Below, in pieces: positions 47,431 to 58,496 of a stretch of 64,000 nt of DNA. Made by a program: the position numbers and the translations under genes. Source of the DNA: Albugo candida. Lineage: Eukaryota > Oomycota > Peronosporomycetes > Albuginales. Each line of letters opens with the position of its first letter. Position 1 is the first letter of the stretch. A model generated the notes under the pieces. The model worked only from the letters and a program-made list of their open reading frames with translations. It was not told the origin of the DNA and ran no database searches. The stretch is taken from contig JBDOQK010000036.1 of the NCBI GenBank assembly GCA_040437565.1, positions 62,001-126,000 on the forward strand, in the 5' to 3' direction.

Positions 47431-48185
47431 CTATCCGTATAATAACTTTGCATATGACGAAACATGTTTTGATTTTTCGAGAATGTGTTTTTGACGAGGC
47501 GGTAAGAGTCTCCCCGTCATAGTCAACATATCAAATGGAATCAGATAGTGTCGCTGGTCACTCACTTGACTAAAACTCGCATCAACAAAATGACCTGCTC
47601 CATTCAGAAAATAATACCATTTACTCCGCGGTAGTGAATAAATCTCGTCATGGCGAATACAGGGAATAATAAAATGATAACAAACTCTGACGAAAAATCT
47701 GAAGCCCCAACGTTTCGGTTTTATACAGCACGCGACTGCATGTGAATGGCAGGGATCTATTGTAAATTTTATTTGTTGTTCTCTGGATGTGATGAATCGA
47801 AGCTGTATTCATAAGGGGGAAGTGGACCGCAAAATGATCAAAATTTTATATCATTATCGATATTAATATATCATCGTGATTTCTTTGACCAGCGTGATTT
47901 GCTGCTGCAATGAATGCTTCAACTTTGTCAGCATATATATGCGAGTAGTTCCCGATTGAATTTAGTGTCGATGGAATTGACAAGGTTAAGCAGAGAGGAA
48001 GCAGCGCGATGATTTTTTTTTCGAAGTTTACGATCTTCCGTTGCTTCTCATACAATCACAGCAATATTATTATTAGCGTATTTGCCATCGCTGAGATCGA
48101 CCTGCTAAATCGTGGTGCCGGTGCATATCAATTTTCACAGTAAAATTGGCGATCACTGTAACTTCAATCAGGCAAAGGAAAGACA

Positions 48186-49065
48186 ATGTCTCATGACAGT
48201 ATTTCCAGCGACAGTAGCAGCTTTATCTCGTCCTCGGATGAATCCCCAAAAGCGAAATCTGGAGTCAGAAAAAAAGCGTGCAAAACTGTACGTTCCAATA
48301 AGTCAAAACAGAACAAGGCCGTAGCAAAACCTGAGGTATCATTGCTGCACATACAAACTTTATTCGTAACATCGTGACGCAGGCCGATATGAGCGATGAG
48401 ATGATCGCCATGAAACAAGTGTTTATGAGAATTTCAAACAAAGTGAGTATCGAATCTATTAAGATAAACGCTTGCTGATTCAAGTTCACAGAAAGCTAAA
48501 CTAAAGGAGGAAAAGCTCAAAGAGTGCAAAAAACAGCAAGTGAAGCTTGACATCCTGTTTTTAAGGTCAAAATCAGGTACTAACTTCAATCTCAGATGCT
48601 TAGAGGTGTTTCAGAACGAAGTAAACCAAATGTTCAAGAAAGCTCTGCGAAGTCGAGACAAAGCGCTCGGCATCTCATTGCATAAAATTAGTGGTTTGAC
48701 GAATCTTCTGCAATCATCTAAGGAAACTTTAAGGTATGACTTCACAACCCATGAATTGGTATACCGTCACGTATTAATTTCTTTCAAGAACACAGCACGG
48801 GGAATATATTGAAGCGTATGGGACTGAATCTGGAAAGCTAAATGCTCACATTGTCGATCTAAAAGATCTCTTGATGTCGGCAGATACGAAATACAATGAG
48901 TTGATAGTGGTGGTGGAACGGGAGTACGAAAAGCTTGAGGAGGAAATCAACGATTCCATCGACGAACTACAAAACAACTTATTGGCCATTTGTTGCGACA
49001 AGTCTTACCTGAATAATTTTCAAAGTCAGATTAAGCGGATACAGTCCAGCACCGAAGCTGCTTAA
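48186..49065 (+). CDS. coiled-coil protein of unknown function
   Basis: Four exons (48186-48335, 48383-48442, 48492-48733, 48789-49065) with introns of 47, 49 and 55 bp and consistent phases give 242 residues. The N-terminus is Ser-rich then basic (SSDSSSFISSSDESPKAKS; KKACKTVRSNKSKQNK). From about residue 50 onward the protein is a long amphipathic helix or coiled coil (KAKLKEEKLKECKKQQVKLD; VEREYEKLEEEINDSIDELQ). The general layout, a disordered phospho-type head plus a coiled coil, is seen in several chromosome-axis and kinetochore proteins, but no family signature is recognised. All splice sites are GT-AG and the frame is intact, so it looks like a live gene inside an otherwise repeat-rich stretch. 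Confidence 0.7.
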
Positions 49066-49310
49066 TGTTTGCAAAGTATATGGTACATTCTATTTCATTG
49101 TACCTCATTTTATCACTCGCATCTTCCTTACTTGTTTGTGGTTTGTCTCCGGCCAACGCTTCTGCATCTGCTACTATTAGTACAGCGTCAAAGTGTAGAC
49201 ACCATAATCGATATCGTCATTGTGCTCAATCACTTAGAATTGAAGAAGATGATCGTGATGAAGAAAAGAATGCAATTTTGTTGGTAAAGCAGAGCCCATG
49301 TTCCTCCTGA
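49065..49310 (+). CDS. candidate small secreted protein (81 aa)
   Basis: The ATG overlaps the stop of the preceding coiled-coil gene (TAATG). The product starts with a strong hydrophobic signal-peptide-like stretch (SISLYLILSLASSLLVCGLS) with a plausible cleavage site after the ANASA region. A Cys/His/Arg-rich part follows (KCRHHNRYRHCAQSLR), then an acidic EEDDRDEEK. A secretion signal followed by Arg-rich and acidic blocks recalls oomycete effector architecture, although no exact RxLR or CHxC motif is present. Overlap with the upstream gene is unusual for a eukaryotic gene, so it may simply be an ORF in that gene's 3' UTR. Confidence 0.35.
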   Translation: MFAKYMVHSISLYLILSLASSLLVCGLSPANASASATISTASKCRHHNRYRHCAQSLRIEEDDRDEEKNAILLVKQSPCSS

Positions 49311-49745
49311 TCATTTGTCGCCATCCAGGGAGATATCAAGCCATTTTAATTCAGCATTTAAGAGCTGATCACCGTGACGACGATCACATTATGAGTATCG
49401 CGCTTTAAGAAAGTTCTGTTGTATGGCGTTACAATTATTTATGTTTGTAACTTTAACCAATACTAATGATTTACGTCTTGCGACGGATATGACCAAGAAT
49501 TGATTCTGATCGACTACACGATTTCGGCATGACTTCTAGACGCTCGGAATGATCAGTATTTGGCTATCCGCGAGCGCGAATTCTTTTTTGTTCGCTCGGT
49601 TTCTTTCGTAGAGACCATATAGAACTCTACTGTATGGATCGAAAAGGCGCTTATGCGTGCCTAGAACTTCTTTATGCAACCAGGGTCATTGAAACACATC
49701 AAGTCACGGCAACACGGTAGAAATCGCTATGTCATGTTAGACAGG

Positions 49746-50081
49746 TTATGTGTCCTGAGAAGGATCTGGCGGATGCGCAATGGCATCCAAGTCGTTCTTC
49801 TTCGCTTGTAATTCGTGAACTTTCATATTCGTCCACATTGAATTCGCTGGTGATACTGTAGAGTGATTAGCATTTTTATCATTAGAGCTGTCGCATGATT
49901 TGATTCCAGCTCTTTCTTGTGCTTGCTGACCAACTTTGCTGTAGAATGGTAGGTAGACATGTAAAACGCCTAATCAAACATAATGATCATAAAAAAGCGA
50001 TTCTAGCGACAATAGATACATACCAATTAATCCGGCGAGTGTACCAACAAAACCTGCCACAACTTTCTGCTCTTTGCGCAT
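49746..50081 (-). CDS. small single-span membrane protein (93 aa)
   Basis: Two exons: 50081-50024 (MRKEQKVVAGFVGTLAGLIG) and 49969-49746, joined by a 54-bp GT-AG intron in matching phase. The predicted protein has a short basic N-terminus, one transmembrane helix (VVAGFVGTLAGLIGVLHVYL) and a polar tail ending PPDPSQDT. Small mitochondrial inner-membrane assembly factors often look like this, but no family is recognised. The intact splice and frame argue for a real gene. It is convergent with the candidate secreted ORF to its left. Confidence 0.55.
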
Positions 50082-50438
50082 CTTGCATGTAAGGAACTGT
50101 ACTTGCCTTAATTGAAGGCTGTTCTTCGTCGAGTTGTCGAGGAGAGTGCAATAGGGCCATTGTAGATGCGAAATGTATTCAGCATATTCACTAGAGCTGC
50201 CGGTGCACGCAGGGGGTCCAAAAAAAAACATGATTAAGAAGGCCATACGTCTATTTTTAATGGAACATGATAAAATCATGCAGGAAATGGTGTACTATAG
50301 ATCACCGCCCCGCTAACGTGCAAAGCCCTCATTAAAAGTAGAGCACCGATCGTAGTATGATGTGAGAATGAGATAAGCTGGGATGTGCAGCTACTATAAC
50401 CGTAACACCTGCCACCTACACACCCGAAATTTGCGATC

Positions 50439-50785
50439 ATGATGGTACTCGAGCGTATCAAAGCCTTGACACGAGAGAATACGACGGTTTGCTTCAAACG
50501 TAAAGAAGGTGGCGCCACAAGTTCTACAGATGTCAACACTGACTGTGCTTCTTATAAAGGTATTTTACGCATCTGTCCGTGCTTACTGCCGCGGCTACCA
50601 TGGCATAGAAAGATTCGATGTCTCGCTTTGTCTCTCGCCAGATAACTAGTCACACCATCCATTCCAACTAAACATTGCAGACGCTTTTGCTTGCGCAACA
50701 AACACGAAGCAGAACACCGCTGCATGAAATGTCATAAACCTAATATAAGCCACGTATACCTCGCCATGCACAGCAGGCTCTATAC
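50439..50785 (+). pseudogene. AN1-type zinc-finger (ZFAND2/SAP11-like) gene remnant
   Basis: Pieces in order match an AN1 stress-associated protein. First comes an open frame ending in DVNTDCASYK (the HVNTDC..SNY stretch before the second AN1 finger). It is followed by a CPC…IRC-containing piece, and then by TKHCRRFCLRNKHEAEHRC, which has the AN1 spacing FC-x(4)-H-x(3)-H-x-C, close to the usual pattern but with one spacing shorter. Stops and a missing Cys ligand separate the pieces, and no complete set of splice sites restores one frame. Such proteins bind ubiquitin/p97 near the proteasome in other eukaryotes. It is probably a decayed gene; a spliced gene with unusual introns is possible. Confidence 0.45.
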
Positions 50786-51305
50786 ATGCGCGCGTTGATG
50801 TCATAAAACAAACGCATCGCTGGAATCGTTTGCTCTGCAGCAATAACGAGAGAATCTCAATACAGGTGAGCGAAGTGCAACTCAACCTGTTCACTTTCTT
50901 CTCGAGATTTCTGGACAGAGTTCATGCAATGTGACGTTGCGTGCTGCTGATGATTAGGTAGGCGACAAGGTATCGAAGTTATGATTTAGAACCATGTCTT
51001 TGCCGATAAAGTCGTGCTTCTTCTTTATAAAATCTTCTAGATCTCGCTTCTTGCAATATCGCACTGGACACTATCACTAGGAGCGTTTGATCAACTCGTG
51101 AACAAGGAGGGAAATCTGCACGACGGAAAGATACACTAGACAGGTGTAATTGAGCCAAGTTCCTAGCAGTCGAAGCATTTCTGGACGACCACGTTAGGAA
51201 ATCAACAATTTGGATAGATCATCGAATTCCACATGTTGTAATCTATGCTCGTTTATCCATATGTCGATCTTGATTTGTACACATCTATGTATATGGTAAT
51301 CTCGT

Positions 51306-52562
51306 ACACCACTAGAGGACGCTGAAAGACAAGACTTCACAATCGAAAACCTATATTACAAGATATCGAACTATCGAGTCACAGAGCGCGTGAGAATTCC
51401 ACAAAATAATCCGTGTATTTGACTATATCCTGCATATTTCATTTCAGGGATTTGGACAATCTCAAAAACGGAATAGTTCGAACATCATTAAATCCTCGAG
51501 TTACCTTTTTGGATGATCCTGTGCGTGTTCTACGCGCCAATTCAGTTTGGGGCTCGATTTAGCTTCACATCCAAAAAAAGGTTTGCAAAGCTTCTCTGCT
51601 TGGTGAAGTCAACGATGCTCTCATTCAGAAGGTGCGCTGCGAGCGTGTCGGCAAAGAGTTCATCTTCGTGTCAGGAAATTGTAAAGTGCCTTCAATATGA
51701 TGCACGAAGTGGGCTAGATGCCATCTGAACAATCCCGTATTTTTGGACGAAAGTGATGAGAATGTTCAATCTGATATTTTTGTCCAACAGCGGGATCATA
51801 TATATGAGCGCTGTACAAGAATGCATCATTATCTCAGTACGCATGATGATTCTCTGTAGCCAGAGGAAGACAAAACGGAAGAAGAGAAGGTAAAGCGTTA
51901 CAAATTGATCTTCTGGTCTCGTTTCTACTTCTGTTGTCATCTTACGACGTTATGCTGTCAAAGGAAAAATCAAGGCTTCCATATTACGTTATTAAAGAAT
52001 CTCTGTAGATTGTGTGCTTGCGGGTTCGATACTCTAGCATTGATATAAATAGCTACGAATCGTGATGCTGAAATCATTGATCATGTCATAGTTACAAATT
52101 GTGGAGAGCTGCGAAATGTTGTTCTTGGAGACGATTTGACCACGTGAAGGAAGGAATCTTATCAAGGAAGATCACATTGCTGGGAAAAGTTTGCCCCGAT
52201 GTTGCTTGTATCAGCGAAATAAAAGAATATCGCACAATTTGAGAGCATTGTATTAGCAAAATACGATGCAATCACGACATTAGTCACTACTAGCAATTTC
52301 GATAGAGCGTGGAGCTGAAAGCTTCTTATGACTGTTGGATGTATATGATCAATTACTTCTTGTCGTTTTTCTTTTTTTCAGTGTTGTAGGGAAATCATGC
52401 CATTCGAGTGCTGATGCTTCAGTTGGGCCGGAATTGAAGAAGATTTGGACGAAAGAACATACACAAACTCTGCAAGCATTTCACGAGGCTGTACAACCGT
52501 GGCGCAGCAAAGCATCGGACCTGATTGCAGGTCGGACCGTGAGAGTGTGCTTCATCTCATAA
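51306..52562 (+). pseudogene. tRNA nucleotidyltransferase (CCA-adding enzyme) remnant
   Basis: An exon-like piece reads TPLEDAERQDFTIENLYYKI (the E-D-A-x-R-R-D-x-T-I-N-A-L motif, with INAL changed to IENL). A good intron ends in TTTCAG at 51,445. The next piece reads DLDNLKNGIVRTSLNPRVTF and continues LDDPVRVLRA, the unmistakable CCA-adding-enzyme stretch. Beyond that the frame shifts at IQFGARFSFT, again near LGEVNDALIQKVRCERVGKE, and again before IVKCLQYDARSGLDAI. Weaker pieces continue downstream (VFLDESDENVQSDIF; KGKIKASILRY), to a final open part ending at 52562. At least three frame changes plus stops make it a pseudogene. The enzyme matures tRNA 3' ends and is essential, so an intact copy should exist elsewhere. 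Confidence 0.75.
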
Positions 52563-52569
52563 ATTAAGT

Positions 52570-53635
52570 TCATTGTGGTACTAAAGCAATTGCAAACTCG
52601 TTTCTACGTCTACCATGGCGTAATGCCTTAACTGGTAAATGAGGCTTAGCTGACAACGTATCTTGAACCTTTTCCGCGCAGAAAAAGGCTATTTTGGGTG
52701 ACTGCTTTGTTTCTAAGACACGAAAACCAATTGCTGCAAGTATTGACGTGAAATACTCGAACGTCATATATTTGGAGTTGTGCAGACAAGTCAATGGAAT
52801 CATGACGAAGAGAAACCCCGATGGCTTCAAATGCTTATGGTATAATTCGAGCATTCTACCCCGACTTTGAGCATCCGGGACACAATTCAGAACCTGCAAT
52901 CATGCTTGTTAATATTCACGGTGCCAGCGAGACAAGATGGTGCAACGCACCATGCTGGATACAACGACATGGAAATCACCGGCAGGGTCAAGAGTGAAGA
53001 AGTCTCTTTGCTCAATCCTGTCATGCATTGAATTCAAATCAATCGCTCGGACATCCAACCAAGGACAAGATAGTAGTTGTGTATTGATTGCACCAACCTA
53101 TGAAGATTCAAGAAGTTGTCTCAATTTAACCTAGTGATGAAACATAACGACTTACTTCCAGTACAGACAGAGGAACTTCTCCGGAACTCGGCCGACGATG
53201 ATGATTTGTAAGGATCTGAAAGACCCACTTTGATGTTCGATGGAATTTGGTAGATAAAATGCTTGATATATAACAACGTTGTAAGTGAAGTACTCCACGA
53301 CTCAAACCGAATAAAAGTACCTTGCCTGCTGATATGCTTCGTGACCTCCAATCTCACGAATTTTTGATTTTATTCGTTCTACTTCTTCTCGCTTCTCGCG
53401 CACGTTGGGTGCCATAGATTCTTCAGCTTCTTTTAAGTCTTTATTGAGTCGATGAAATACCGTTGTGATTTGCCTTGCTTTTCTTCTTGATTTCTGCAAT
53501 TGAAAGAAATCTAAGAAATGTATTTTTGATGATTCATAGCTACGCTCATACGCTTTTCTTCGGTGCGATTGAAACATGCTTCTTTTTCCGCTTACGAAGT
53601 TTTGGTTTCTCCGCTTTTTGACTTTGTGATCTCAT
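52570..53635 (-). CDS. BMT2: 25S rRNA (adenine-N1)-methyltransferase BMT2
   Basis: Five exons (53635-53576, 53493-53321, 53261-53156, 53097-52951, 52893-52570) with GT-AG introns of 82, 59, 58 and 57 bp give 269 residues. The N-terminus is basic (EKPKLRKRKKKHKSRRKARQ), typical of nucleolar proteins, and continues with RQITTVFHRLNKDL and a GGHEAYQQAS turn. The methyltransferase part shows EVGAINTQLLSC, DVRAIDLNSMHDRIEQRDFF, VVVSSMVLNCVPDAQSRGRM, then LKPSGFLFVMIPLTCLHNSK and YMTFEYF. These blocks match BMT2, which makes m1A in the large-subunit rRNA using S-adenosylmethionine. The gene is complete left of the assembly gap; a truncated copy at 54144-55089 is the duplicated contig flank. It is convergent with the CCA-enzyme remnant, 8 bp away. 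Confidence 0.9.
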
Positions 53636-55497
53636 GATTACACTTTTCTGTATGCCAATTATCAGGTTAGTTGTGTGCAATTATAACCAGTCACTGAAAA
53701 GCATCGGGCGAGTTAGTCGTTTCTAAGGCAACTGACGCTGCGGAATATGGGCACACATGCCAGAAAGTCTGATGTGGAAATGACATGTTGATTGAGTGCC
53801 ATAAAGAACATAATTCCCTTAATCGATACTGATAATATAATGCTCAATCTAGAGATAGTGGGAGCTTTCCAGAATGATCAGGCTAGTGCGACAATTTCAT
53901 ATAAAAAAGTACAGCGTTTTAATGCTGCGAAACATTAGATTTTCATTTATATGAAGAATACTCTGTTGGAAGGCCTCAAGAGCGTGTTTATATGTTTCTG
54001 GTCGCACTTGGTACTTAGCCTAAACAATTGGTTAGGATTTTGANNNNNNNNNNNNNNNNNNNNNNNNNNNNNNNNNNNNNNNNNNNNNNNNNNNNNNNNN
54101 NNNNNNNNNNNNNNNNNNNNNNNNNNNNNNNNNNNNNNNNNNNTATTTTGGGTGACTGCTTTGTTTCTAAGACACGAAAACCAATTGCTGCAAGTATTGA
54201 CGTGAAATACTCGAACGTCATATATTTGGAGTTGTGCAGACAAGTCAATGGAATCATGACGAAGAGAAACCCCGATGGCTTCAAATGCTTATGGTATAAT
54301 TCGAGCATTCTACCCCGACTTTGAGCATCCGGGACACAATTCAGAACCTGCAATCATGCTTGTTAATATTCACGGTGCCAGCGAGACAAGATGGTGCAAC
54401 GCACCATGCTGGATACAACGACATGGAAATCACCGGCAGGGTCAAGAGTGAAGAAGTCTCTTTGCTCAATCCTGTCATGCATTGAATTCAAATCAATCGC
54501 TCGGACATCCAACCAAGGACAAGATAGTAGTTGTGTATTGATTGCACCAACCTATGAAGATTCAAGAAGTTGTCTCAATTTAACCTAGTGATGAAACATA
54601 ACGACTTACTTCCAGTACAGACAGAGGAACTTCTCCGGAACTCGGCCGACGATGATGATTTGTAAGGATCTGAAAGACCCACTTTGATGTTCGATGGAAT
54701 TTGGTAGATAAAATGCTTGATATATAACAACGTTGTAAGTGAAGTACTCCACGACTCAAACCGAATAAAAGTACCTTGCCTGCTGATATGCTTCGTGACC
54801 TCCAATCTCACGAATTTTTGATTTTATTCGTTCTACTTCTTCTCGCTTCTCGCGCACGTTGGGTGCCATAGATTCTTCAGCTTCTTTTAAGTCTTTATTG
54901 AGTCGATGAAATACCGTTGTGATTTGCCTTGCTTTTCTTCTTGATTTCTGCAATTGAAAGAAATCTAAGAAATGTATTTTTGATGATTCATAGCTACGCT
55001 CATACGCTTTTCTTCGGTGCGATTGAAACATGCTTCTTTTTCCGCTTACGAAGTTTTGGTTTCTCCGCTTTTTGACTTTGTGATCTCATGATTACACTTT
55101 TCTGTATGCCAATTATCAGGTTAGTTGTGTGCAATTATAACCAGTCACTGAAAAGCATCGGGCGAGTTAGTCGTTTCTAAGGCAACTGACGCTGCGGAAT
55201 ATGGGCACACATGCCAGAAAGTCTGATGTGGAAATGACATGTTGATTGAGTGCCATAAAGAACATAATTCCCTTAATCGATACTGATAATATAATGCTCA
55301 ATCTAGAGATAGTGGGAGCTTTCCAGAATGATCAGGCTAGTGCGACAATTTCATATAAAAAAGTACAGCGTTTTAATGCTGCGAAACATTAGATTTTCAT
55401 TTATATGAAGAATACTCTGTTGGAAGGCCTCAAGAGCGTGTTTATATGTTTCTGGTCGCACTTGGTACTTAGCCTAAACAATTGGTTAGGATTTTGA
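52690..55497. repeat. 100-N gap with about 1,354-bp flanking direct duplicate (BMT2)
   Basis: Positions 52690-54043 recur at 54144-55497 (offset 1,454) around N at 54044-54143. The right copy holds BMT2 without its last ~40 codons. Confidence 0.9.
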
Positions 55498-55559
55498 TTT
55501 TCTGAGATAAATAGTCAGCTTTGGCAATTTCCTGTAACGTAATCGTCTTCGCAACAGTT

Positions 55560-58256
55560 TATATGCAAGGTTTCACCAGCCAAGGCACATCAGACAATCC
55601 GACGGACCAGATGAACCGAATGATGATACTGCTGGAGACACTCGGAAATCAACTGGGCAATATCGAAACCCAGCGGAGCGTTGGCTCTCCGTACCAGACC
55701 CAGCCGCTCGAACGGAGAAGGTATTGCTGGACCAAGCAACCACGTGCAGGGTTTGACAATGTCAGCCCTGGATGCGAAACCGATGCAGCACCGTGAAAGC
55801 GGGAATAGGAGAAGCTTTGATATGCCACGCAACATAAACGTGCTGGACGGGCTAAATCGAGACATATATAAGGGATATCAAACTAGACATTCATCCATTT
55901 GATGGTAAAGAAACATATGCTGGACTTGAAGCGCCGTTTACCAATTTGACCATCGTTTCTTGCGGCAACTATCTCATCTCCAGCAACCGTCAGGCGGGAT
56001 TGGAACTAGTAGGTGAAGCTGGACTAACTAGTACGGCATCTAAGCGGGATAGCTCTCGTTTATTACGGGAAGCAATTCACTCAATGGATGACTCAGTGCT
56101 GTAGCGTCGAAGAAGTGACAGATCGCTTTGACGAATTGTTCCGGCCCAACATTACCTTAACGCAGTCAACACGCTTTTTACGGCATTAAATCGTCCGGAC
56201 ATTGAAGCAAGTAGTTCAAGTATGCAAAGCCTGACTTCAAACAAGCTCTGATGGCCCGTGCCAACACAATGATAGAATACATCAGAAGGCAAGCCGAGAT
56301 ATTTTTTTCACTTTTCCCAGCTTATGGATTTCGATCCCACTAGTGATACACCAAGCTAGCTGAAGAAATGGACTTAAGACCGAATCGATTCGATCAGGGA
56401 ATTCATGCCGAAGAAACGAATGAATATCTATAATTGCGGGAAAAGTGGATGTATAAACTCAGAGATCCAGGAATGAAGACATCGTTTCGAGAATCGGATT
56501 CAAAACTTACACCCTTGAAGATAAAAAAAGGCACGGATATTTTGACAGCGGATCCAGCAGACATATAGTATCGGATATGAATTAGTTACAGCATCGCAAG
56601 GAATGCAAAGTATCATGCGTACTTCCAAACAGGAGGATAATGACGATGAAATGGACAGGATCGGCGAAGACTATTGCAGCAGTCAGCAGCTTACCGGTGA
56701 ATGTTTTCTTGAACGATGTGCTTCGTGCGGAAAATCTTCCTTGGAACATTATCGCGTATGAAGATTTGGAGGCATGAGGATTCAAATTGATGTATTAAAT
56801 AGATGGATCGAGAGTTGTTCAACGTAGTTCGATGGTGCGTTTAAGTCCGAAGAAAATATGGTTAGGAACCTTCTCGGTATAGAGACATATACTCGCTCTA
56901 GTTGAGTCCGTGGACAAATCAAACAAGCATATAAGGAGTCTTCTCCACATTCATCCACGCTTTGATCGTCTGAATGCGTTATTATTAAGCGTATAGCAAA
57001 GATTCCCAAGCAGGGATCGAGATTACGACCACCGGCGATCGAAATGAGTTCCTTGTGCGGAAAGCAAGAAAACAGAGAGCAACTAGTCTCACCACGGGAA
57101 CTCAATAAAGCACGTGAAACTGTTTTAGAATTTTTATCAATTAAGCAGAATTGGTGGAGTTATATGCAGCGATTTCAAGGGCCCGATCACCCAACGTGGG
57201 AATCGATATTTGATCAATTCCATCAGCTACAATTCAAACTTAATTCAGGTATTATTGGCCAAGACTAAGAATGAAGCAGTAAAAATATTCCAGGATTTTT
57301 GATTTACTTTTGAGAATTAATTTGATTGCAAGATACATGTTCTACCAACTGATGGTACAGAATTGTCGAGATTTCTTGCAAAAGAAGAGAGAGTACGAAG
57401 ACAAATTAGCGAGGGCGAAAAAACAAGCATCGAATAGAAAAGCTGAATAAATGCATAGGACATTCCTCAACTTGGTGCGGTCTATGATCTTGGGAAGCTC
57501 TATGGCTTTTTATTTTGGGAAAGATGCTGCTGAATATGCGACCTATATCCTGAATAGAATCCCAGCCATGTGAATAAAGGAATACAACTTCCTCTGAAGA
57601 ATTTGACTGAGAAGGATACAAGACTTGTAGATGTCTCGTAACAATCGGCTCACCTTGTTCGGTTCGAAATCGAAATCGAAAAAAGTCTCTTGAAAAACCC
57701 ACTGAATGAGGCTCTATTATCATAGAATACGATGAAACGTAGGGTACAAATTGTATTCACCCAAATCAAAGACGGTGATTAGTACTCAGCATATATCAAG
57801 ACTCGACGTTAGAAGGAGCAAATTGAAAATAATAATTCCAAGGGCCGTCAAATCTGGAACGCAACCGTCTTCGCTAACCTACCAACATTCTCCCGTACGA
57901 TGCTACTTCCTTGCAGAAAAAGATCATGTCTTACAGCCCTTGTTCAACTTTCCAACCAAAAACGGTTGAGGCTATCAATCGATAAGTCAGCAAGCTAATA
58001 GCATCGGTATTCTTGAAAAAAAAATGGCTTTTTTTCTACCTATATTGGCTGAAGAGAGCAAGTTAGAGAGAAAATTAGTGCTTCTCGGAAGAAACTCCAT
58101 TGATCTTACTGACTTTGCCGAGAGTCTTCATTTGATTGTACTTGAAGCGAATGAGAATCAACCCATTGAATAAATGAAGAGAGACTTCTTAGAATTACCA
58201 AAACATAATGGAATTTGGTGTGATTCAAGCAGGTAGTTTAGTTGCAGATTCAAACA
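55560..58256 (+). mobile_element. Ty1/Copia-type retroelement fossil C (broken), host of a Tc1 insertion
   Basis: Plus-strand remains of a Copia-type element: a gag-like part near 55,560-56,330, a zinc-knuckle/protease-region piece near 56,420-56,780, gag-pre-integrase traces, and the end of the integrase with its downstream linker at about 57,500-57,830. Heavily broken (well over ten interruptions by eye), so it appears old. A Tc1/mariner element interrupts or abuts its right part at 58,257. No LTR pair was recognised. Confidence 0.6.
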
Positions 58257-58496
58257 TACACTCCGCGACAAATAGATAGGGACACCTTTTTTTGTGGTAA
58301 TTGAACACTGAAAGAGGGCTATATTGTTGCAAATACCATGAATATGTCCAATAACTTGACTGCATTTCTAATGTGCAATCAGAATTGAATTTGGAGTTTT
58401 GAATCAAACGTTATCGTCCTAAAAGTGAAAACAGGACCGCGACAAAATGATAGGGACACCAGCTATATTACACGATCCTCAGCTCTGGTCAACTCA

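Larger units (their letters stand above)
42431..48185. other. gene-poor stretch with only short, unrecognised ORFs
   Basis: Nearly 6 kb with no recognisable gene. Short open frames occur on both strands (for example 42794-43078 minus, 43779-43973 plus, 45422-45691 plus). None carries a family signature, a matching splice pattern or a clear start context. An ARM-like remnant is noted separately at 47,155. One 100-N gap (44593-44692) lies here. Confidence 0.5.

Noticed and set aside
48568-48594. A 27-nt GT-AG intron in the coiled-coil gene
   Set aside because: Far shorter than all other introns here, and the sequence is open in frame, so it is kept as exon.
54144-55089. A second BMT2 gene
   Set aside because: It matches the first copy over 1,354 bp including non-coding sequence and ends at the gap; counted as a duplicated contig flank.
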